NCBI RefSeq assembly: GCF_038397725.1
Contig: NZ_CP151634.1
Location: forward strand, 2,790,001-2,854,000
Origin: Microbacterium sp. LWO13-1.2
Lineage (GTDB): Bacteria > Actinomycetota > Actinomycetes > Actinomycetales > Microbacteriaceae
Direction: 5' to 3'
Length of the DNA stretch: 64,000 nt
Part shown: piece after piece, positions 15,980-25,181 of the stretch
Layout of the letters: each line of letters begins with the position of its first letter
Position numbering within the stretch: the stretch's first letter is position 1
Notes under the pieces: model-generated
Told to the model about the DNA's origin: nothing
The model's database searches: none
Seen by the model: only the letters and a program-made list of their open reading frames with translations
Position numbers and translations under genes: made by a program

Positions 15980-18327
15980 AGGCGCGCGAGCTGCGTCTCG
16001 TGCCGCTCGCCGCGGCCGTCTGGGGCGCCGCGCTCCTCTGCGTGCTCCTGCCGCAAGTGGTATGGGGGTGTGCCGTCGTGTGCGGGATGCTCGCGCTGAC
16101 GCTTCTCGGGCTGCTCACCGCGCGGCAGCGTGGACGAACCGAGCTCGTCCGCGGAGGTCTCGCGGTCGTGCTGCTCGCGTCCGCGGCAGCGACAGCGGTG
16201 GCGGTCGGCTTCGCGGCGCCATCGCGAACCGAGGTCGCGGCGCACGACGGCCGCGTCGTCGAGGTGTTCGCCGAGATCAGCTCGTCGGCATCCATCGGCC
16301 AGGACGGTCGGCTCTGGTTCGACGCACGCACGACCCGCGCAGGACCGCCCGATTCCGCGACGCCGGCGTCCGCATCGGTGCGCATCGGCGTCGATCCCGG
16401 CGACGGCTTCGACCTCGGCGCCCGCATCCGTGTGGTGGGTGAGGCGATGGCGACGGACGCCGGTGAACGCGCCGCATTGATCGTCTTCGTGAGTGAGGCA
16501 GAGATCATCAGCCCGGCATCCGGAGTGTTCGGCGTCGCTGCCCAGGTACGACACGACTTCATCGAGCGCTCGGTGCGCTTGCCGGAACCAGGTGCCGGAC
16601 TGCTTCCTGGACTCGCGGTCGGCGACACCCGGGCGGTGCCGACGGACCTCAATGACGACATGCGTACGAGCGGCCTGAGCCATCTCACCGCCGTGTCCGG
16701 CGCGAATTGTGCGATCGTCGTCGGTGCCGTGTTCTGGCTCACGGCGCTCTGCCGCGGTGGACGTACGCTGCGCGTCGTGCTGTCGCTCAGTGCGCTGGCT
16801 TCGTTCGTCGTGCTGGTCACGCCCGAACCGAGCGTTGTCCGGGCAGCGGTGATGGCCGGGTTCGCGATGCTCACCGTGCTTCTCGGCCGGCCGAGCGCCG
16901 GGAGCGGGGTACTTGCGGTCTGTGTCGTCGGGATACTGCTGGTCGATCCGTGGCTGGCGGCCACGCCGGGGTTCGCGCTGTCGGCGGCGGCCTCGGGCGC
17001 CCTGATCGTGCTGGCGCGCCCGCTGGCCGCAGGTCTTGGCCGATGGATGCCGGAACCTCTGGCGCTGGCCATCGCCGTGCCGCTCGCTGCGCAGCTCGTC
17101 TGCGGGCCGATCATCGCGCTCTTCGCCGAGCAGCAGTCGCTGATCGGCCTCGCGGCGAACCTTCTCGCCGCTCCGGCGGCGCCGCTGGCGACCGTGATCG
17201 GGCTGCTCGCATGTCTCGCCGCTCCGGTGCCCGCGCTCGCGGATCTGCTCGCAGCATCCGCCTGGCTGCCCGCCGCCTGGATCGCGTCGACCGCCACCAC
17301 GACGGCGCAGTTGCCCGGCGCGCAGGTGCTCGTCGTCCCCGGCCTCGGAAGCTCCCTGCTCGTGGCCGTCCTCAGCGCGGCGCTGGGGCTCGTGATCATC
17401 CGCCCCGTTCAGGCGCCGGCGTTCCTGCGGCGGCTGCGCGCAGGGGCATTCGCGGTGGTCGTCAGCACGCTGTCTCTCGCCGGCGCGCATCTCGTGCTCA
17501 CCGGGCCGCTCGTGACGGCGACCACGCCGGATGGATGGTCGATCGCCGCATGCGACGTCGGTCAAGGAGATGCCCTGCTGGTCCGTTCCGATGACGAGGT
17601 CGCCCTCATCGACACCGGCCCTGAAGCTGCCCCGCTGGCGGCATGCCTGAGCTCGCTCGGCATTGAACGTATCGATCTGCTCGTGCTCACGCACTTCGAT
17701 CTCGATCACGTGGGTGGTGTCGATGCCGTGCGGGGGCGCGTGGAAACCGTTCTGCACGGTCCGATCGGGGAGGAAGCGGATCAACGGATGTTGAACGATC
17801 TGTCCGCCGCCGGTGCGACAGCGGTCGACGCTGCGACCGGGATGCGCGGAGAACTCGGCACCGCATCGTGGCGTGTGCTGTGGCCTCGGCCGGGCTCGGC
17901 GGCGTTCCCCGCGGGCAACGACGCCAGCATCGTCTGGGAGATCAGCGGAGGCGATGTGCCCCGTGCGATCTTCCTCGGGGACCTGGCGGCGACACCGCAG
18001 CGGATGCTCGTCGCATCGGGTCAGATCCGCGGCGCGTACACCGTGGTGAAAGTGGCCCATCACGGCAGCGCGGATCAGGACCCCGGGCTGTACGAGGCGC
18101 TGGGACCGGTGGCAGCCCTGTTCAGCGCGGGAGCGGACAACGACTACGGGCATCCCCGACAGGAGACCATCGACATCCTCGACGCAGTCGGCGCTCACAT
18201 ACTGCGCACCGATGAGCAGGGGCGCATCCTTCTCGGGTTGCGCGACGGCGAGCTGGAGGTGTGGACGGAGCGGAATGCGGGCGAAGAGGGGGCAGTCACC
18301 GGATCGAGCGTCGGCGACCCCGGGTAG
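15976..18327 (+). CDS. comEC: ComEC/Rec2 family competence protein
   Basis: The 783-residue polytopic membrane protein forms the DNA uptake channel. An N-terminal DUF4131-like part (to ~220) is followed by the Competence domain with about eight helices (LSHLTAVSGANCAIVVGAVF near 235) and a C-terminal metallo-beta-lactamase-like domain (~513-770). That domain carries LVLTHFDLDHVGG, the HxxxDH metal motif, and a second AHHGSADQD block. The start GTG 15976 overlaps the comEA stop. holA follows ten bases after the stop but has its own leaderless promoter inside that gap. Confidence 0.95.
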   Translation: MKARELRLVPLAAAVWGAALLCVLLPQVVWGCAVVCGMLALTLLGLLTARQRGRTELVRGGLAVVLLASAAATAVAVGFAAPSRTEVAAHDGRVVEVFAEISSSASIGQDGRLWFDARTTRAGPPDSATPASASVRIGVDPGDGFDLGARIRVVGEAMATDAGERAALIVFVSEAEIISPASGVFGVAAQVRHDFIERSVRLPEPGAGLLPGLAVGDTRAVPTDLNDDMRTSGLSHLTAVSGANCAIVVGAVFWLTALCRGGRTLRVVLSLSALASFVVLVTPEPSVVRAAVMAGFAMLTVLLGRPSAGSGVLAVCVVGILLVDPWLAATPGFALSAAASGALIVLARPLAAGLGRWMPEPLALAIAVPLAAQLVCGPIIALFAEQQSLIGLAANLLAAPAAPLATVIGLLACLAAPVPALADLLAASAWLPAAWIASTATTTAQLPGAQVLVVPGLGSSLLVAVLSAALGLVIIRPVQAPAFLRRLRAGAFAVVVSTLSLAGAHLVLTGPLVTATTPDGWSIAACDVGQGDALLVRSDDEVALIDTGPEAAPLAACLSSLGIERIDLLVLTHFDLDHVGGVDAVRGRVETVLHGPIGEEADQRMLNDLSAAGATAVDAATGMRGELGTASWRVLWPRPGSAAFPAGNDASIVWEISGGDVPRAIFLGDLAATPQRMLVASGQIRGAYTVVKVAHHGSADQDPGLYEALGPVAALFSAGADNDYGHPRQETIDILDAVGAHILRTDEQGRILLGLRDGELEVWTERNAGEEGAVTGSSVGDPG

Positions 18328-18330
18328 GCT
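18325..18330 (+). promoter_or_regulatory. Leaderless -10 box for holA
   Basis: TAGGCT overlaps the comEC stop region and ends six bases before ATG 18337, so holA can be expressed apart from comEC. Confidence 0.55.
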
Positions 18331-18336
18331 GGCAGC

Positions 18337-19374
18337 ATGGCTGCTCCGCGTTCCTCGTCCCGTGGCGGCGCGAAGCCGACGAAGGTTCCCCAGGTGTCCT
18401 GGCGAGAGCCGCGACCGGCCCCACTCGTGCTCGTCTCGGGTCCTGAGGAGATCTGCGCCGAGCGTGCGATCGCCGGTGTCCGGGACTATCTGCGCGCCGA
18501 GGATCCGGCCCTCGAAGTCAGCGATATCCGTGCCGATGACTACGCTCCTGGCACTCTGCTCGCACTCGCGTCCCCTTCGCTGTTCGGCGAGCCGCGACTC
18601 CTGCGGGTCTCGGGCGTCGAGAAATGCTCAGACGCCTTCCTGCAGGAGGCGGTGTCGTACCTCGAGCAGCCTCAGGAGGGTGCGACCATCGTGCTCCGGC
18701 ACACCGGCGCGAGTGTCCGAGGGAAGAAGCTCCTCGATGCGCTTCGTGCCGGTACCGGTGGCGGCATCGAGATCGCCTGCCCGGCGATCAAGCGCGACAG
18801 CGACCGTGTCGACTTCGCTGCGGGCGAGTTCCGCACCGCCAAGAAGCGCATCGCCCCGGCGGCCCTTCGCGCCCTCGTCTCCGCCTTCGCCGACGACCTC
18901 ACCGAGCTCGCCGCCGCATGTCAGCAGCTCATCGGTGATGTCGAGGGTGACATCAGCGAAGACGTCGTCACCAAGTATTACGGTGGCCGTGTCGAGGTGT
19001 CGGCGTTCGTCGTCGCCGACACGGCGATCGCCGGACGCTATGGCGAGGCGCTGATTTCGCTTCGGCACGCCTTGGCCTCCGGTGCCGATCCCGTGCCGAT
19101 GGTCGCGGCCTTCGCGATGAAGCTCCGCACTATGGCTCGTGTGGCCGGAAACCGCGAACCCAGCCGGCAGCTCGCGCAGCGCCTCGGCATGAAGGATTGG
19201 CAGGTCGATCGCGCGCGCCGCGACCTGTCCGGCTGGAACGAGCGATCGCTGGGCATGGCGATCCAGGCGACCGCGCGGGCAGACGCCGAGGTCAAGGGCG
19301 CCGCGCGCGATCCGATCTTCGCCCTCGAGCGCATGGTGACGGTCATCGCGACCCGCCAGCCGTTCGGGGAATGA
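18337..19374 (+). CDS. holA: DNA polymerase III subunit delta
   Basis: The 345-residue protein is the clamp-loader delta subunit, which opens the beta sliding clamp. The AAA+-like N-terminal region includes PLVLVSGPEEICAERAI (~28-44), with a degenerate P-loop as usual for delta, then DIRADDYAPGTLLALASPSLFGEPRLLRVSG, which contains the clamp-binding L-F. Position directly after comEC is the standard gene order in actinobacteria and firmicutes. The gene is followed by a perfect 16-bp hairpin that also closes rpsT from the other side. Confidence 0.93.
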   Translation: MAAPRSSSRGGAKPTKVPQVSWREPRPAPLVLVSGPEEICAERAIAGVRDYLRAEDPALEVSDIRADDYAPGTLLALASPSLFGEPRLLRVSGVEKCSDAFLQEAVSYLEQPQEGATIVLRHTGASVRGKKLLDALRAGTGGGIEIACPAIKRDSDRVDFAAGEFRTAKKRIAPAALRALVSAFADDLTELAAACQQLIGDVEGDISEDVVTKYYGGRVEVSAFVVADTAIAGRYGEALISLRHALASGADPVPMVAAFAMKLRTMARVAGNREPSRQLAQRLGMKDWQVDRARRDLSGWNERSLGMAIQATARADAEVKGAARDPIFALERMVTVIATRQPFGE

Positions 19375-19408
19375 AGAAGGCCCGCACCGTGAGGTGCGGG
19401 CCTTCTTC
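19373..19408. terminator. Bidirectional hairpin between holA and rpsT
   Basis: GAAGAAGGCCCGCACC and GGTGCGGGCCTTCTTC form a perfect 16-bp stem with loop GTGA. It starts at the holA stop codon. The convergent rpsT gene ends 16 bases beyond. No long T run is present on either side. Confidence 0.75.
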
Positions 19409-19423
19409 AGAAAAGGTTCAGGC

Positions 19424-19684
19424 TCAGAGAGCGGCGACCTTCTTGGCGATGGCCGACTTGCGGTTCGCTGCCTGGTTCTTGTGCACGACGCCCTTGCTGA
19501 CGGCCTTGTCGAGCTTGCGCGTAGCCGTCTTCAGGGCGGCCTCGGCAGCAGCCTTGTCGCCGGTGGCGACGGCCGCGCGAGCGGTGCGGATGACCGTCTT
19601 GAGTTCGCTCTTCACGGCCTTGTTGCGCTCGTGAGCCTTGTCGTTGGTCTTGTTGCGCTTGATCTGCGACTTGATGTTTGCCAC
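19424..19684 (-). CDS. rpsT: 30S ribosomal protein S20
   Basis: The 86-residue basic protein starts [20 protein letters not shown], the hallmark of S20, and is almost entirely helical with many Lys and Arg. S20 binds 16S rRNA early in 30S assembly. GTG 19684 is the start; the open frame continues far upstream but that part is unlike S20. Being next to and convergent with holA is usual in high-GC Gram-positives. The region to 19913 upstream holds its promoter; TAGACT on the minus strand (19789-19794) is a possible -10 box about 100 nt before the start. Confidence 0.97.
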   Translation of the reverse strand: MANIKSQIKRNKTNDKAHERNKAVKSELKTVIRTARAAVATGDKAAAEAALKTATRKLDKAVSKGVVHKNQAANRKSAIAKKVAAL

Positions 19685-19943
19685 GTGTGGACGCTTTCTG
19701 TACAGGTGTGTGATGGAATGCCGGCAACAGAAGAGGGCTGGTGCACAGCGGTCGTGAGGGAGAGAACCCACACGCAAGCCAAGAGTCGAGTCTATCAGCA
19801 GTCGACCGGATAGCGCGAAACGATGCCGTGAGGTCGCTGCAGGATGCCGAAACACGGGAGATTCGTCACGATACCCAGTCGCGCTGAGAGCGGTACCGGG
19901 TACAGAATCAGCAGTGTCCCCGACACCGACGTCAAGGAGCGAG

Positions 19944-21326
19944 ATGCTTTCCGATCCCACCCGGCTGGTCTTCCCGCCCCACTTCCGCTGGTCCACGGCG
20001 ACCTCGGCCTTCCAGATCGAAGGGTCTCGCAGCGCGGACGGGAGGGGGAGGTCGATCTGGGACGACTTCGTGGACGTGCCGGGGGCCGTGAAGGACGGCT
20101 CCAAGGCCGAGCCCTCCTGCGACAGCTACCGACACCCGGAAGCCGACATCACGCTCGTCGCCGGCCTCGGCGTGGATCACTACCGTTTCTCGATCCAGTG
20201 GGCACGAGTGCAGCCGGACGGCGCCGGCCCCGCGAACGCCGCGGGGCTCGATCACTACTCCCGCTTCGTCGACGCGTTGCTCGAAGCCGGCGTCGCCCCT
20301 TTTCCCACGCTGTATCACTGGGAGATGCCGAGCGCGGTGGAAGCGGACGGCGGTTGGCTCAACCGCGACACGGCGGAGCGCTTCGCCGACTACGTGGCAC
20401 TCGTCGCTGACCGCCTCGGCGACCGGGTGCCGCAGTGGTACACGCTCAACGAACCGGCGATGACGACTCTGCAGGGCTACGCGACCGGGGCGCTCGCTCC
20501 GGGGAAGCAGCTTCTCTTCGGCGCCCTGCCGACCGTGCACCACCAGCTGCTCGCGCACGGCCGGGCAGCTGAGGTGCTGCAAGGTCGCGGTGCCCGTCGG
20601 GTCGGGCTGGTGAACAACCACACATGGGTGCTGCCGCTGCACGATACCGACCAGGATCGTGCGGTCGCCGCGGTGTACGACACGATCCACAACCGGATCT
20701 TCAGTGAGCCGCTTCTCGACGGTTCCTATCCCGATCTCGAGGCGCTGGGACTTCCGGCCATGCCGGTGCGATCCGGCGACCTGGAACTCATCGGCGGATC
20801 GATCGATTTCTACGGAGTGAACTTCTACAACCCGACAACGGTCACGGCGGCGAACGGTGAGAGCCCGATCCCGTTCGACATCGTGCCGACGCCCGGGGTG
20901 CCCGTCACCGGCTTCGGGCCGGAGTGGCCGATCATGCCGGAGGCGCTGCGCGATCTCCTCATCGACCTCCACCGCCGGCATCCGCAGCTTCCGCCGGTGA
21001 TCATCGGGGAGAACGGTGCATCCTTCCCCGAGCCGGAGAGTGCAGGGCGCGTCGAGGACGCCGACCGGATCGGCTACCTCACCGGGCACATCACCGCGGT
21101 CGCGGAGGCGATCGAGGCGGGAGTTCCCGTTACCGAGTACACGGTGTGGTCGCTCCTGGACAACTGGGAGTGGGCCGACGGCTACACGCAGCGGTTCGGT
21201 CTCGTGCACGTCGATTTCGCCACGGGGGAGCGCACCCGGAAAGCCTCATACGACTGGTATCGCGATTTCATCGCGGACGCCCGTGCGGGAGCATCCTCGG
21301 CTCGCGATGCGGAGGTCGCACAGTGA
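19944..21326 (+). CDS. Glycoside hydrolase family 1 beta-glucosidase
   Basis: The 460-residue enzyme is a GH1 TIM barrel that cleaves beta-glucosides. [18 protein letters not shown] opens the fold, WYTLNEP (~163-169) holds the acid/base Glu, and VIIGENGA (~351-358) holds the nucleophile Glu. [13 protein letters not shown] near 412 is the conserved substrate-binding loop. ATG 19944 has AAGGAG four bases upstream. GTG 19914 in the same frame, with CAGAAT five bases before it, is an alternative leaderless start. The gene overlaps the MFS gene by four bases, so the pair probably handles one glycoside or its product. Confidence 0.93.
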   Translation: MLSDPTRLVFPPHFRWSTATSAFQIEGSRSADGRGRSIWDDFVDVPGAVKDGSKAEPSCDSYRHPEADITLVAGLGVDHYRFSIQWARVQPDGAGPANAAGLDHYSRFVDALLEAGVAPFPTLYHWEMPSAVEADGGWLNRDTAERFADYVALVADRLGDRVPQWYTLNEPAMTTLQGYATGALAPGKQLLFGALPTVHHQLLAHGRAAEVLQGRGARRVGLVNNHTWVLPLHDTDQDRAVAAVYDTIHNRIFSEPLLDGSYPDLEALGLPAMPVRSGDLELIGGSIDFYGVNFYNPTTVTAANGESPIPFDIVPTPGVPVTGFGPEWPIMPEALRDLLIDLHRRHPQLPPVIIGENGASFPEPESAGRVEDADRIGYLTGHITAVAEAIEAGVPVTEYTVWSLLDNWEWADGYTQRFGLVHVDFATGERTRKASYDWYRDFIADARAGASSARDAEVAQ

Positions 21327-22552
21327 GCGCGGTGAGCACCGCGACGCGCGTCGGCTTCCGATGGATGTCGTTGTTCTCCCTGGCCTGGCTGGCGATCTGG
21401 ACGGTTCAGCTCACGCCAGTCCAGCTGCTTCTTCCGCTGCAGCTGGACACGACCGAGGGTGACTGGATCACCGGCGTCGTCTCTTCGGGAATCGTGCTCG
21501 GGATCGGCGGTCTCGCCGGAGTCATCGCCGGACCCGTCGCCGGAGCTCTCTCCGATCGGGCCCGCGCCGGGCGGCATCGACGACGTCCCTGGGCCCTGGG
21601 TGGCGTCTGGCTCACCGCCGTCTGCCTTGTCGTCACGGGATTCACCGAAGGGCCCTGGGCGGTCGGCGCGGCGTGGATCGGCGTGTCGGTCGGTGTCGCC
21701 GTCTCGTCTGCGGCCTTCACAGCGCTGATCGCCGATCAGCTTCCCGTGACGCAGCGTGGCGCCGCCTCCGCCGCGGTCGGATCCAGTCAGGCGGTCGGAA
21801 TCGTCTTCGGGGTGGCTCTCGTCGTTCTGCTGGGGCTCGACGTGCTCGCCGGATACCTGCTGCTTGCGGCAATCATCGCGGTGATCGGGACGGCCGCCGC
21901 GCTGCTGCTGGCGGACCCGCCCTCGACCGCGGAGATGCGGCCGCCGCGCGCAGCCGGACGCCGGCTGGCGTCGCTCCGCGACCGCGATTTCGCCTGGATG
22001 CTGTCCGGCCGACTCGTCACGAACATCGGGAATGCGCTGGGGACCGCACTCTTCCTGTTCTTCCTGCTGCACGGTCTGAACCAGCCGAGTGCCGCGGCGC
22101 AGGACAACCTGCTGCTGCTGATCGTCGTCTACACCGTCTTCGTCGTGCTCGCCTCGGTGCTCACCGGCATCGTCTCGGATCGCACGGGCAATCGGCGGGG
22201 GCTCACCGTGGCCGCCACTGTCGTGCAAGCGGCATCCGGTGTGGTCATCGCGCTCACTCCCACTTTCGAGGCGACGATGATCGCCGCCGCGCTGATGGGG
22301 CTCGGCTACGGCGCCTTCTCGACCGTCGGGCTCGCCTTCGCCGCTGACCTGCTGCCGGATGAGCAGGATCACGCACGCGACCTCGGCATCGTCAACGTGA
22401 CGGCGGCTCTCGGCCAATTGATCGGTCCCGTGCTCGGTGCCGCGCTGGTGGCGCTGGTCGGCGGGTTCTGGCTGGTGTTCGTGGCGGCGGCCGTCCTGTC
22501 TCTCCTCGGGGGCGTCCTCACCGCATTCGCGCGTCCGCGCGCGCGATCATGA
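21323..22552 (+). CDS. MFS transporter
   Basis: The 409-residue protein has about twelve transmembrane helices in two halves. GALSDRARAGRHRRRPW (~70-86) is the conserved basic loop between helices 2 and 3, with a partial repeat GIVSDRTGNRRG in the second half (~280-291). Its closeness to glycoside/pentoside:cation-symporter-type or sugar MFS proteins is suggested by context, not shown. GTG 21323 overlaps the GH1 stop (GTGA), giving translational coupling. It converges with the hydrolase gene at 22547, overlapping by six bases. Confidence 0.88.
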   Translation: MSAVSTATRVGFRWMSLFSLAWLAIWTVQLTPVQLLLPLQLDTTEGDWITGVVSSGIVLGIGGLAGVIAGPVAGALSDRARAGRHRRRPWALGGVWLTAVCLVVTGFTEGPWAVGAAWIGVSVGVAVSSAAFTALIADQLPVTQRGAASAAVGSSQAVGIVFGVALVVLLGLDVLAGYLLLAAIIAVIGTAAALLLADPPSTAEMRPPRAAGRRLASLRDRDFAWMLSGRLVTNIGNALGTALFLFFLLHGLNQPSAAAQDNLLLLIVVYTVFVVLASVLTGIVSDRTGNRRGLTVAATVVQAASGVVIALTPTFEATMIAAALMGLGYGAFSTVGLAFAADLLPDEQDHARDLGIVNVTAALGQLIGPVLGAALVALVGGFWLVFVAAAVLSLLGGVLTAFARPRARS

Positions 22553-23281
22553 AGCTGCAGCGACTCGCTGCTCGATCGTCGCCACAGCCAGCCCCAGCAC
22601 GGCGTTGAACACCCCTGGGCGCATCGCAGTGACCAGGTGCGTCGATCGGGGCACGACGATGAGTTCGGCGTGCGGTGCGAGCCGCTGGAAGAGCGTCTCG
22701 TGCACGCGCAGCTGGTCGTACTGGCCGTTCACGTACCAAAGGGGCACGCGGATGCGCTGTACGGCGTCCGCGAGATCCAGCGACTCGAGGCTGCGCAGCG
22801 CGGCATCCTGCGCGTCGTACGCGTAGCCGCCGGCACCGAAGTGATCGCGCGTCTCGAGGGGGAGCGTTGCGGCAAGGACCCGCCTGGTGAGCCACGAGCC
22901 CCGACCGGGCAGCGCGTTCATGGCGCTCGCGAGCAGCCGATAGGCGCGCAGCGCCGCACCGCGCGGGAAGGCGGTGCAGGAGGCAGCGACCACACCAGCG
23001 ATCGGTGGCGGATCCGCCGAGCCGGCGGTCGCCAGGCAGAGCAACCCGCCCATCGAATGCCCCACCAGCAGCACTGGACCGTCGAGTGCTGCCTTGCGTA
23101 CCGCGGCATCCACTGTTGCCAGGGCCGCCTCGATGGTGAACGTCTCACCGAGTGTGCTGCCGTGCCCCGGAAGATCGAGGGCGACGGAGTGGATGCCCTG
23201 CTCGGTGAGGAACGCCTGTTGCGACAGCCACATCGTTCTGGACGTGCGGATGCCATGCACGAAGACGACCTGGATGCTCAC
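22547..23281 (-). CDS. Alpha/beta hydrolase
   Basis: The 244-residue protein has an alpha/beta hydrolase core: VVFVHGIRTSRTMW (~4-17) forms the oxyanion HG loop, LLVGHSMGGLL (~76-86) holds the nucleophile Ser, and VPRSTHLV near 216 holds the catalytic His. The Asp is likely in VNGQYDQLR (~192-200). The substrate is unknown. GTG 23281 is preferred because TATGCT lies seven bases upstream; ATG 23293 in frame would lie inside that -10 box. The promoter abuts the T-rich tail of the terminator that ends the peptide-uptake operon. Confidence 0.85.
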   Translation of the reverse strand: MSIQVVFVHGIRTSRTMWLSQQAFLTEQGIHSVALDLPGHGSTLGETFTIEAALATVDAAVRKAALDGPVLLVGHSMGGLLCLATAGSADPPPIAGVVAASCTAFPRGAALRAYRLLASAMNALPGRGSWLTRRVLAATLPLETRDHFGAGGYAYDAQDAALRSLESLDLADAVQRIRVPLWYVNGQYDQLRVHETLFQRLAPHAELIVVPRSTHLVTAMRPGVFNAVLGLAVATIEQRVAAAS

Positions 23282-23288
23282 AGGAGCC

Positions 23289-23294
23289 AGCATA
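23289..23294 (-). promoter_or_regulatory. Leaderless -10 box for the alpha/beta hydrolase gene
   Basis: TATGCT on the minus strand ends seven bases before GTG 23281. It begins within the tail of the upstream terminator. Confidence 0.5.
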
Positions 23295-23300
23295 AAGAAC

Positions 23301-23333
23301 AGCGGGGCCGGTGGATGAACCACCGACCCCGCT
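23301..23333 (-). terminator. Terminator of the Dpp-type operon
   Basis: AGCGGGG-c-CGGTGG pairs with CCACCG-a-CCCCGCT around a 5-base loop. On the minus strand the hairpin is followed by TTCTTTAT. It lies 18 bases after the substrate-binding-protein stop. Confidence 0.75.
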
Positions 23334-23351
23334 GCGAATGTGCCAGAAGGC

Positions 23352-25064
23352 TTACTTCTCGTATCCCACGTTCTCCACCGGCGTGATGCCGAAGAGGTCG
23401 AGGCCCACGTAGGGCTCGGGCGTGAGGTTGGCGAGGCCGTTCTTGACGGTCCAGATCTCCGGTCCGTTGAACGCGGGCAGAACACCCCAGGTCTCGGCGA
23501 AGATCTCGGACTCGAGCTTCATCGCGGCCTTGGTCTGCTCGACCGGGTCAGAAAGCGACTCGACCTGCTCGTGGATCTTCTTGTCGATCGCCTCGGTGCC
23601 GGTGCCCGAGAGGTTCAGGCCACTGTCCGAGCAGTACAGCTGGCAGTACCAGGCAGCACCGAACGGGTCGGACGAGGTGAAGTTCAGGAAGAACATGTCC
23701 CAGTTCTTCGTCGTGAAGTCATCGGCGAAGTCAGCCGACGGACGCACGTCCACCGTCACCTCGACACCGATCTCCTTCAGCTGCGCCTGAACTGCGACCA
23801 TACGAGCGCGTGCCGTCTCGGTGTCGCTGTGACCCGGGAACGTGATCGCGAGGCGGACGCCGTCCTTCTCGCGGACACCGTCTGCACCGAGCGTCCAGCC
23901 GGCGTCATCGAGGATCTTGTTGGCACCCTCGGTGTCGCCGTCCTTGCGGCCGGCCTCTTCCAGAGCGTTGACGTAGTCAGGCTGGAACGAGAACAGCGTG
24001 AGCGAGCCTGCGGGCTCCTCGGTGTAGTTGAGGCCGTTGAACACGATCTCCTTGACCTGCTCGAGGTTGATCGCGGACATGATCGCCTCGCGGACCTCGA
24101 GGTCTGCCAGGGCAGGAGTCTCGGAGTTCAGGATGAACAGCGCGTTCGCGGTCGCCTGACCACTGTAGGTCGTCACGCCCTCGAGGTCGGCGACCTGAGC
24201 GAGCAGCTCGGCGCTGCCGGTCTCGGCCATGTCGACCTCGTCGTTGAGCAGCGCGTTGACCGCAGCGGTCGGCTCCATCTGGATGAAGGAGACCTTGTCG
24301 AGGAGCGGCTTCTCGCCCCACCACTTGTCGTTCGGAACGAGCTCGACGACGCCGCCGTTCTTGTCGAAGTTGTCGATCGTGTAGGGGCCTGCGCCCCACT
24401 CCGGGTGCCAGTCGCCGATGAACGCCGTGTTGAAGAGCTCAGGCGTGTTCACCGCGGGGTGCAGCAGCTGCGAGTAGACCATCTCCGGCCAGGCGAACTC
24501 GCCCTTGAAGGTGACGATGACGTCGCGGTCGTTCTCGCCGGCCTCGACGGACTCGATTTCCTTCCAGCCGTCGGTGGCGTTGGGCAGGTAAGCCTCGTCC
24601 TCGCCGCTGTTGGCCTTCCAAGTCGCCTCGAACGCGGTGACGTCGATCGGCGTGCCGTCGTTCCAGACTGCCTTCTCGTTGACCTTGAAGTGCAGGACGG
24701 TCTTGCCGTCTTCGACACCGAAGCTGTAGTCGTCGAGGTACGCCGGGTTCGGCTTGATCGTGCCGTCCGGGTCCATCAGCAGCACCTGCGGGCGGAACCA
24801 GGTTCCGACCTGCGTCACGCGGGCGTCGCCGTCGCTGTGGAAGTAGTTCAGCTGCTCAGCGATGTTCGAGATCGGGATGCGAAGCTCGCCACCCTGCTTG
24901 AGGTTCTCGCGGGGCTGCGGGTTGTAGTCAGCGCCGGTGACGGTCTTGGGACCTTCGCCCTCGCCTTCGGTGCCGCCGCCGTTGCCTGCTGCACATCCGC
25001 TCATGACGAGTGCAAGGGCGCCGCCGAGAGCTGCAATGCCCATCAGCTTCTGATGCCGTTTCAT
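23352..25064 (-). CDS. ABC transporter substrate-binding lipoprotein, oligo/dipeptide type
   Basis: The 570-residue protein is a family 5 extracellular solute-binding protein. The N-terminus is a lipoprotein signal with lipobox VMSGC (Cys23), so it is anchored to the outside of the membrane. The mature part shows the family layout, with AYLDDYSFGVEDGKTVLHFKV near 110 and a DVRPSADFADDF block near 440. It captures peptides for the permease and ATPase genes upstream. It is the last gene of the operon, 117 bases after the ATPase gene. AAGGAGT precedes ATG, and TATCCT at 25106-25111 may be an extra promoter for higher expression. Confidence 0.93.
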   Translation of the reverse strand: MKRHQKLMGIAALGGALALVMSGCAAGNGGGTEGEGEGPKTVTGADYNPQPRENLKQGGELRIPISNIAEQLNYFHSDGDARVTQVGTWFRPQVLLMDPDGTIKPNPAYLDDYSFGVEDGKTVLHFKVNEKAVWNDGTPIDVTAFEATWKANSGEDEAYLPNATDGWKEIESVEAGENDRDVIVTFKGEFAWPEMVYSQLLHPAVNTPELFNTAFIGDWHPEWGAGPYTIDNFDKNGGVVELVPNDKWWGEKPLLDKVSFIQMEPTAAVNALLNDEVDMAETGSAELLAQVADLEGVTTYSGQATANALFILNSETPALADLEVREAIMSAINLEQVKEIVFNGLNYTEEPAGSLTLFSFQPDYVNALEEAGRKDGDTEGANKILDDAGWTLGADGVREKDGVRLAITFPGHSDTETARARMVAVQAQLKEIGVEVTVDVRPSADFADDFTTKNWDMFFLNFTSSDPFGAAWYCQLYCSDSGLNLSGTGTEAIDKKIHEQVESLSDPVEQTKAAMKLESEIFAETWGVLPAFNGPEIWTVKNGLANLTPEPYVGLDLFGITPVENVGYEK

Positions 25065-25105
25065 GGTACTCCTTAGTGCCTGTCGGCCTTACTTGGGATA
25101 GAGGC

Positions 25106-25111
25106 AGGATA
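25106..25111 (-). promoter_or_regulatory. Possible internal -10 box before the binding-protein gene
   Basis: TATCCT on the minus strand lies in the 117-bp gap, about 40 bases before ATG 25064, which has its own AAGGAGT ribosome binding site. No good -35 box is visible. Confidence 0.35.
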
Positions 25112-25181
25112 AGTCAGTGGAACTGCGGCTCACGCGCATGGGCACCGAATGTTATCGGACCGTGCACATTGTGCCGACGGC

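Noticed and set aside
15376..18198. A 940-codon open frame on the minus strand opposite comEC
   Set aside because: ComEC in the plus frame has all family motifs; the minus frame is a GC-rich shadow with Arg- and Gly-heavy low-complexity sequence and no recognisable domain.
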